Assembly (NCBI GenBank): GCA_003695745.1
Contig: RFHW01000065.1
Location: 1-5,058 of the forward strand
Source of the DNA: Methanobacteriota archaeon
Lineage (GTDB): Archaea > Hydrothermarchaeota > Hydrothermarchaeia > Hydrothermarchaeales > SZUA-236
Direction of reading: 5' to 3'
Length of the DNA stretch: 5,058 bases
Shown: positions 1-5,058 of the stretch, piece by piece
Layout: each line of letters starts with the position of its first letter
How positions within the stretch are numbered: the first letter of the stretch is position 1
The notes under the pieces: model-generated
Told to the model about the DNA's origin: nothing
Database searches by the model: none
Seen by the model: the letters and a program-made list of their open reading frames with translations, nothing else
Translations under genes and position numbers: made by a program

Positions 1-1714
<1,714 letters not shown>

Positions 1715-1724
1715 CTGATTCCTC

Positions 1725-2513
1725 CTACCAGTAGACCTTTTTTCCAGAAGCATCCCTTGTATACTTCCCAAAGTCCTTAAATTTTTCTATCTCCACATCC
1801 CTGAAGTTGGGTCCTTCCTTGCAGACCCGAAGACCCCCGTCGTCCATGACACAGGCCCCGCAGATGCCGATGCCGCATTTGAAATACCGCTCCATGGACA
1901 CCTGTGTTGGAAGGCCGTGCCTCTTTGCGATCTCCAGTACCTTGTACATCATTATCTCAGGGCCGCATGTGAAACACTCGTCATATCTCCCCTTCTCCAG
2001 CTCCTTCTCCAGCGCGTGGGTGGTGAAGCACTTCATGCCGCAGGTCCCGTCATCGGTGGTTATGATGATCTCTGCCCCGGCCCGCTCAAGCCTGTCCACG
2101 AAGAGGAGCTCGCTTTTCGTCACCGCCCCTATGATGACAGTGATCTCCCTGCCCATTTCGATCGCCTTCTCCGCAAGGGGCGCGATAGGCGCCATCCCCA
2201 CGCCACCTCCAACAGCGATGAGCCGCTCACCCGTTATCTTGAAGGCCCTTCCAAAGGGGCCGCGCACACCCAGGATGTCGCCCCGTTTCATGTCATGGAG
2301 GCGGGCTGTGGTCGCACCTTTCCGCAGCACCGTAACGCCCATGTCCCTCCCGGGGTAGGAGATGCTCAGGGGCTTCTCGTCATAGCCCGGGACCCAGAGC
2401 ATGATGTACTGGCCGGGCAGCGCCGGCAGGTCGAGGTCAAGCCTGAAGGTCTTGATGTTCTTTGTCTCCTTCACGATATCCTTTATCTTCACAGTGTACA
2501 CGCCGTCCGTCAC
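1725..2513 (-). CDS. pyrK: dihydroorotate dehydrogenase B, electron-transfer subunit (FAD, 2Fe-2S)
   Basis: Passes electrons from the FMN of PyrD to an external acceptor, NAD in characterised bacterial forms; the archaeal acceptor is less certain. The product is 262 residues. Domains in order: a ferredoxin-reductase-like FAD-binding barrel (about 1-95) with EKPLSIS (46-52), where many bacterial forms have Arg-Pro; a nucleotide-binding domain (about 96-205) with GGGVGMAPI (102-110), TDDGT (153-157) and TCGPE (182-186); and a C-terminal 2Fe-2S segment with Cys213, Cys218, Cys221 and Cys231 (C-x4-C-x2-C-x9-C). Cys158, Cys162 and Cys180 are additional cysteines near the nucleotide site and look unusual. 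The start is GTG at 2513, overlapping the pyrD stop as GTGA, which signals coupled translation; in-frame GTG codons at 2501 and 2492 are weaker alternatives. PyrK and PyrD together would form a heterotetramer like the Lactococcus enzyme. The family call is firm; the electron acceptor is inferred. Confidence 0.95.
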   Translation of the reverse strand: MTDGVYTVKIKDIVKETKNIKTFRLDLDLPALPGQYIMLWVPGYDEKPLSISYPGRDMGVTVLRKGATTARLHDMKRGDILGVRGPFGRAFKITGERLIAVGGGVGMAPIAPLAEKAIEMGREITVIIGAVTKSELLFVDRLERAGAEIIITTDDGTCGMKCFTTHALEKELEKGRYDECFTCGPEIMMYKVLEIAKRHGLPTQVSMERYFKCGIGICGACVMDDGGLRVCKEGPNFRDVEIEKFKDFGKYTRDASGKKVYW

Positions 2514-3412
2514 CCCTGCGCAGCACCTATAAGCTCTTCAAGGCTCCTGTAGCCATGGTCTTTCATGAACTCCTCAATCTCTCCTGCAACCTTCCGGAAG
2601 ATGCCGATGCCCCGGTCGGCAACGCCCACGCCGATCTGCACGGCCCTCGCCCCTGCCATGAGGAACTCCACCGCATCCTCCCCGGTGGTGACGCCGCCGC
2701 AGCCTATGACAGGCAGGCCTGTCTCTTTCACGATCTCATAGACCGAGGCCACTGCCACAGGCTTTATGCAGGGCCCGGACAGCCCGCCGATCTTGTTGCC
2801 AAGGACCGGCATCCCGGCCACGATATCGATCTTCATGGCCTTCAGCGTGTTTATGGCGGTGACGGCGTCGCATCCCGCCCGCTCACAGGCTTTAGCTATG
2901 GCCACGATATCGCCTGTGTTTGCCGTGAGCTTCGCGATGACAGGGATGCTCACGCTGTCCTTCACCGCCTTCACCACCTCGTAGGTCAGCTCCTCTGTGG
3001 TTGAGAAAAAGGCGCCTGCCTTCCCCACATTCGGGCATGAGAGGTTGAGCTCAAGGGCATCCACACCATGGTCCTCCATCTTCCCTGCCACGCTCACAAA
3101 CTCCCTGACGCTGAATCCAAATATGCTGCCGATGACAGGGACGCCCCCTTCTTTAGCGGTCTTAATCTCCTCGCCAAAGTCGTCCACACCCGGGTTTGCA
3201 AGGCCGATGGCGTTCAGATAGCCCTGCTCTATCTTTATCACAGTAGGATTCTTGTAGCCCTCCCGCGCCTGCTTCCCGATGGACTTTGTCACCACCGCGC
3301 CGGCGCCTGCACGCGCCACCCTGCGAAGGGACGACCCCACGTTCCCAAGGATCCCGGAGGCAAGAATAGTGGGATTTTCCAACCTCAAACCGCATATATC
3401 TGTTTCAAGCAT
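2510..3412 (-). CDS. pyrD: dihydroorotate dehydrogenase B, catalytic subunit (FMN)
   Basis: Oxidises dihydroorotate to orotate, the fourth step of de novo pyrimidine synthesis, with FMN as cofactor. The 300-residue product matches class 1B length and is a single TIM barrel. Visible motifs: TKS (42-44) with the FMN-contacting Lys43; NAIGLANPG (67-75), the substrate loop; NLSCPN (123-128) with Cys126, the catalytic base that marks class 1 enzymes rather than the serine of class 2; Lys161 in IAKLTAN; Asn188 in AINT; GGLSGP (210-215); and the C-terminal phosphate site GCGGVTTGEDA with QIG. The frame is open up to 3544, but ATG at 3412 is chosen because MLETDICGLRLENP is the conserved N terminus and the longer version would overlap the upstream gene. 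The Shine-Dalgarno (GTGGT, 4 nt upstream) is weak. The stop overlaps the pyrK start. Pairing with pyrK supports type B. Identification is firm; ATG at 3451 remains a minor alternative start. Confidence 0.96.
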   Translation of the reverse strand: MLETDICGLRLENPTILASGILGNVGSSLRRVARAGAGAVVTKSIGKQAREGYKNPTVIKIEQGYLNAIGLANPGVDDFGEEIKTAKEGGVPVIGSIFGFSVREFVSVAGKMEDHGVDALELNLSCPNVGKAGAFFSTTEELTYEVVKAVKDSVSIPVIAKLTANTGDIVAIAKACERAGCDAVTAINTLKAMKIDIVAGMPVLGNKIGGLSGPCIKPVAVASVYEIVKETGLPVIGCGGVTTGEDAVEFLMAGARAVQIGVGVADRGIGIFRKVAGEIEEFMKDHGYRSLEELIGAAQG

Positions 3413-3453
3413 AAAGACCACGCTATTCTGATGGGGATACCCCGCAGGCATGG

Positions 3454-3461
3454 CATTTAAA
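3454..3461 (-). promoter_or_regulatory. possible internal TATA box in front of pyrD
   Basis: On the minus strand TTTAAATG follows the stop codon of the 106-residue gene after one base. It matches an archaeal TATA box (TTTAWATA-like) at seven of eight positions. Its centre is about 45 nt upstream of the pyrD ATG, so transcription would begin near 3431 with a leader of about 19 nt. No clear purine-rich BRE precedes it. This would let pyrD-pyrK-fbp-tpiA be expressed apart from the first gene. It is a short AT-rich match and could be chance. Confidence 0.3.
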
Positions 3462-3462
3462 C

Positions 3463-3783
3463 TTAACGCCCCGAAGGCCCTTTGCGGTTTGCCTTTATCC
3501 CGGTCCCGCTTATAACATACTTCTTGTATAGAAAGAACTGCCATATGCCGAAATTGGCGAAGCCCTCCTGCAGCTCAACAACAACGTCATATTCTGCAGC
3601 TACGGCATTGAATCTCTTGATAGCCTTATCACGGGGGTCATAGAATACGGCATCCCCCTCAACACGTATGGGCGCAATCTCCAGGTCTTTCTCCAGCTTT
3701 TTCCTCGACGTACCCTCTCTGGAAGCCCTGTAAGAGAGATAATCTCCCAGTGATGTGTTTAATGCTCCCTGATAATCTGCCAT
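3463..3783 (-). CDS. hypothetical protein of 106 residues, first gene of the pyr-gluconeogenesis cluster
   Basis: I do not recognise this protein. It is 106 residues, soluble-looking, with no signal peptide, no transmembrane segment and no cysteine. Residues 17-35 are rich in Arg, Lys and Glu (several RK and KK pairs) and probably helical; 36-48 (IAPIRVEGDAVFY) look like two short strands around a turn; 54-72 continue with a helix and a strand (YDVVVEL); 75-89 are aromatic-rich (GFANFGIWQFF with LYKKY); the tail after 94 is basic and Gly/Ser-rich. ATG at 3783 was chosen because AAGGTG lies just 8 nt upstream; an in-frame GTG at 3792 would overlap that site. The gene is 50 nt upstream of pyrD on the same strand and preceded by a TATA-like box, so it probably leads the operon. 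The reality of the gene rests on the ribosome site, the clean frame and its position. No function is proposed. Confidence 0.72.
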   Translation of the reverse strand: MADYQGALNTSLGDYLSYRASREGTSRKKLEKDLEIAPIRVEGDAVFYDPRDKAIKRFNAVAAEYDVVVELQEGFANFGIWQFFLYKKYVISGTGIKANRKGPSGR

Positions 3784-3810
3784 TGAACCCACCTTAACCT
3801 GTGAAATCGA

Positions 3811-3824
3811 CTTTATATTTTATC
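3811..3824 (-). promoter_or_regulatory. probable TATA-box promoter for the minus-strand operon
   Basis: On the minus strand GATAAAATATAAAG, preceded by an A-rich stretch (CGAAAAATT), resembles an archaeal TATA box with an upstream BRE-like region. Its centre is about 33 nt from the ATG at 3783, which puts the transcript start near 3790 if the usual spacing of about 26 nt holds. That would give a very short leader that barely spares the Shine-Dalgarno at 3792-3797, so the true start may lie a few bases further upstream. The AT-rich character contrasts with the GC-rich coding sequence on both sides. Confidence 0.5.
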
Positions 3825-3910
3825 AATTTTTCGGTCTTGGCAGTTATCTTCCTGATTTTATAGAGGCGATCCTTTAGTGTAACTTTTCGCAACAGATTTG
3901 TAAACTCAAG

Positions 3911-3920
3911 GTATATATAG
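3911..3920 (+). promoter_or_regulatory. TATA-box promoter for the small zinc-ribbon gene
   Basis: GTATATATAG is a near-ideal archaeal TATA box. With the usual spacing of about 26 nt from its centre, transcription would begin near 3942, giving a leader of about 20 nt that just includes the Shine-Dalgarno AGGTGAT (3949-3955). The geometry of box, start and ribosome site is consistent. It lies about 90 bp from the opposing TATA-like box, so the two divergent promoters may share regulation. Confidence 0.65.
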
Positions 3921-3948
3921 AGAAAAAGAGATAATTACATAACAGCAC

Positions 3949-3955
3949 AGGTGAT
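3949..3955 (+). promoter_or_regulatory. strong ribosome binding site of the 46-residue gene
   Basis: AGGTGAT is fully complementary to the archaeal 16S rRNA 3' end (core GGAGGTGATC) over seven bases and stands 6 nt before ATG at 3962. It is the main reason to accept so short a gene as real. Confidence 0.75.
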
Positions 3956-3961
3956 TGAAAA

Positions 3962-4102
3962 ATGGAAGACGAAGTCAGGTGCTGGATCTGCGGCAGCCGG
4001 CTTGTGGCAAAAGAGATGGTCACCCTCAACAACGAGACCAAGATAATCATCACCTGCGACTCCTGTTTTACAGATCTCATCGTCATTGACAAGAGCAGTT
4101 AA
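3962..4102 (+). CDS. small zinc-ribbon protein, 46 residues
   Basis: A tiny protein with two CxxC knuckles, Cys7-x2-Cys10 (RCWICGS) and Cys32-x2-Cys35 (TCDSCF), separated by 21 residues. This is the pattern of a minimal four-cysteine zinc ribbon, likely binding one zinc. Between the knuckles, residues 13-31 could form the usual beta hairpin (RLVAKEMVTL, then TKIIIT). No signal peptide or membrane segment is present. Such archaeal one-domain zinc ribbons often bind nucleic acid or partner proteins, but nothing here shows which. The gene has a near-ideal TATA box, a seven-base Shine-Dalgarno 6 nt upstream, and the TAA stop at 4100-4102; this combination makes it convincing despite its size. It is transcribed divergently from the pyr cluster and in the same direction as the beta-CASP nuclease 80-odd bases downstream, so it might belong with RNA or DNA processing, but a separate TATA-like box before the nuclease makes co-transcription uncertain. 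The function is unknown. Confidence 0.8.
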   Translation: MEDEVRCWICGSRLVAKEMVTLNNETKIIITCDSCFTDLIVIDKSS

Positions 4103-4117
4103 CCCCCGGTCCGGGGG
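4103..4117 (+). terminator. GC palindrome after the zinc-ribbon stop, possible hairpin
   Basis: CCCCCGGTCCGGGGG is a perfect palindrome around one base, beginning at the base after the TAA stop. As RNA it could fold with a five-pair C/G stem and a five-base loop. No T-run follows directly; the next T-rich bases are GGTTTATC at 4124-4131. Archaeal termination normally relies on T-runs rather than hairpins, so this may instead protect the 3' end of the short mRNA or be a protein site. The role is inferred only. Confidence 0.35.
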
Positions 4118-4125
4118 GCACAAGG

Positions 4126-4133
4126 TTTATCTA
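4126..4133 (+). promoter_or_regulatory. possible TATA box for the beta-CASP nuclease
   Basis: TTTATCTA matches an archaeal TATA box (TTTATATA) at seven of eight positions. Transcription would begin near 4155, leaving a leader of about 20-30 nt that holds GGAGG at 4174-4178. The spacing supports a separate transcript for the nuclease. This is a single short match, so confidence is modest. Confidence 0.4.
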
Positions 4134-4185
4134 GCGCATGCCTCCAAAATAGCTGTTTGAACAGGTGTAATCAGGAGGCATTGGA

Positions 4186-5058
4186 ATACTTCTGGGAAAC
4201 GGCATTGAGCTCTGCATCGACGGCCTGAAGGTATATCTGGACCCGAAAAAGGCTGTTGGCACATCTTTTGTTTCACACGCCCACAGCGACCACTGCCCAA
4301 GGAGCTTCTCCGGCACCATCATTGCAAGCAGCAGGACCTGCGCCCTCATGCGCAGCGAGCCCCTTGGAGAGTTCTGGCACAGAGGCACAGAGCTGGATGG
4401 CGTGAGATTCACCCTGTATAACTCTGGGCACATACCCGGCTCCACCCAGCTCCTCATAGAGAACGGGGCACGCATACTCTACACAGGCGATCTGTGCCTG
4501 AAAGGCGGCCTGATAACCCCTCCTGCAGACACCCCTGCCTGCGACATCCTCATAATAGAGGCCACCTTTGGAACACCAAGATACGTCTTCCCAGACAAAA
4601 GGGAGACCATAAAGGAGATGAGAGATTGGGCAGAGGACTGCAATGCAAAGGGCGCGACCCCTGTCTTCCTGGGATACGCCCTTGGGAAGGCGCAGGAGAT
4701 CACCAAAGCCCTATCCGGGGATCTCACCGTCTTTGTCGAGGAAAGCGCATATCACTTCAACAGGCGCACAGAGAACCTTGGCATCCATCTGGGCAGATAC
4801 GAGCTGTGGGATGGCCACCTACCACCAGAGGACTGTGTTCTAGTGGCCCCCCCTCATAAGGCAAGGCTCTTCAGAGACGAGCTGTTCACCACAGCCTATG
4901 TGAGCGGATGGGCCTCCGGCAACGGCGCACCGCGATTTGGAGCCTCCGCAGGATTCCCATTAAGCGACCACAGCGACTTTAACGGGCTCATAGAGTTCGT
5001 GGAGCGCGTCTCGCCACAGGCCACATACACGGTCCACGGCTTTGCCAGAGAATTCTCA
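4186..5058 (+). CDS. beta-CASP metallo-beta-lactamase exonuclease (start non-canonical, 3' end cut off)
   Basis: A zinc-dependent nuclease of the CPSF73/beta-CASP group. Numbering from ATA at 4186, 291 codons are seen and the frame is open at the edge; related proteins are about 320-340 residues. Metallo-beta-lactamase motifs: Asp19 in YLDPKK, His31-His33-Asp35-His36 in HAHSDH, His82 in SGHIPGS and Asp102 in YTGD. Beta-CASP motifs: A, Glu125 in IEATFG; B, His262 in LSDHSDF; C, His284 in VHGF. No KH domain precedes the fold. The pieces GYALGKAQEI (163-172), VAPP with SGWASG, and FPLSDHSDF resemble the ligase-associated exonuclease subgroup more than the long archaeal CPSF homologues, so the substrate could be DNA or RNA. 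An in-frame TAA ends at 4170 and no ATG, GTG or TTG follows in frame before the conserved N terminus. GGAGG at 4174-4178 best fits ATA at 4186 (7 nt), with ATT at 4180 or CTG at 4192 as alternatives. The family call is firm; the start and substrate are not. Confidence 0.88.
   Translation, partial: MLLGNGIELCIDGLKVYLDPKKAVGTSFVSHAHSDHCPRSFSGTIIASSRTCALMRSEPLGEFWHRGTELDGVRFTLYNSGHIPGSTQLLIENGARILYTGDLCLKGGLITPPADTPACDILIIEATFGTPRYVFPDKRETIKEMRDWAEDCNAKGATPVFLGYALGKAQEITKALSGDLTVFVEESAYHFNRRTENLGIHLGRYELWDGHLPPEDCVLVAPPHKARLFRDELFTTAYVSGWASGNGAPRFGASAGFPLSDHSDFNGLIEFVERVSPQATYTVHGFAREFS

Noticed and set aside
1715..1771. A 19-residue N-terminal extension of fbp
   Set aside because: It lies inside pyrK; MKTTVSLIKAD is the family N terminus and has GGAGGA just upstream.
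1917..3004. Overlapping plus-strand frames of 180-211 codons opposite pyrK and pyrD
   Set aside because: They mirror the codon pattern of pyrK and pyrD, contain no recognisable motif and have no promoter or ribosome site.
3413..3544. A 44-residue N-terminal extension of pyrD
   Set aside because: It overlaps the end of the upstream gene, does not resemble the family, and conserved sequence begins exactly at the ATG at 3412.
3874..4123. Minus-strand frames of 62-72 codons opposite the zinc-ribbon gene
   Set aside because: They have no ribosome site or motif, while the plus strand has a matching promoter, Shine-Dalgarno and CxxC pairs.
4138..4170. ATG at 4138 in frame with the nuclease, followed by TAG (4150) and TAA (4168); possible pyrrolysine readthrough of TAG
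   Set aside because: Even if TAG were read as pyrrolysine, TAA at 4168 still ends the frame before the nuclease. The ATG also lies upstream of the transcript start expected from the TATA-like box.
4181..4228. TTG at 4181 as the nuclease start
   Set aside because: It is one base out of frame with the nuclease and runs to a TGA after 15 codons; it is also only 2 nt from GGAGG. It would need a frameshift that nothing in the sequence supports.
4131..4859. Frames of 66-121 codons overlapping the nuclease on both strands
   Set aside because: All lie within the nuclease frame that holds the catalytic motifs and show no features of their own.

Overview
The window reads as euryarchaeal chromosomal DNA, possibly from a methanogen or ANME-like lineage; the lineage below Euryarchaeota is a guess. 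The evidence for an archaeon is a short archaeal-type triosephosphate isomerase, the archaeal bifunctional fructose-1,6-bisphosphate aldolase/phosphatase, a PyrK/PyrD pair of archaeal type, a stand-alone beta-CASP nuclease, TATA-box-like promoters (for example GTATATATAG), and strong Shine-Dalgarno sites such as AGGTGAT.

Left part, minus strand, read from 3783 down to 1: a tight gene cluster runs from an unrecognised 106-residue protein, to pyrD (dihydroorotate dehydrogenase catalytic subunit), pyrK (its FAD/2Fe-2S electron-transfer subunit), fbp (aldolase/phosphatase) and tpiA (triosephosphate isomerase, cut by the window edge). pyrD and pyrK overlap by GTGA, pyrK and fbp are 10 nt apart with the fbp Shine-Dalgarno beginning in the pyrK stop codon, and fbp and tpiA are 1 nt apart. 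This looks like one transcription unit joining the fourth step of pyrimidine synthesis with triose-phosphate to fructose-6-phosphate conversion, that is, gluconeogenesis feeding ribose and hence nucleotides.

Centre, 3784-3961: a divergent intergenic region of 178 nt with a TATA-like box for each direction and no coding content that I can support.

Right part, plus strand: a 46-residue zinc-ribbon protein (3962-4102) with its own clear promoter and ribosome binding site, a GC-rich palindrome just after its stop, then a beta-CASP metallo-beta-lactamase nuclease that runs off the right edge. Its reading frame is intact and carries all catalytic motifs, but it has no ATG, GTG or TTG start where the family's N terminus should be; a good GGAGG site sits in front of ATT/ATA codons.

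Nothing here amounts to a clearly new system. The points most worth a second look are the non-canonical start of the nuclease, extra cysteines in PyrK, the pyrimidine-gluconeogenesis operon with its unknown first gene, and the small zinc-ribbon protein. I saw no tRNA, rRNA, CRISPR array, insertion sequence or long repeat.
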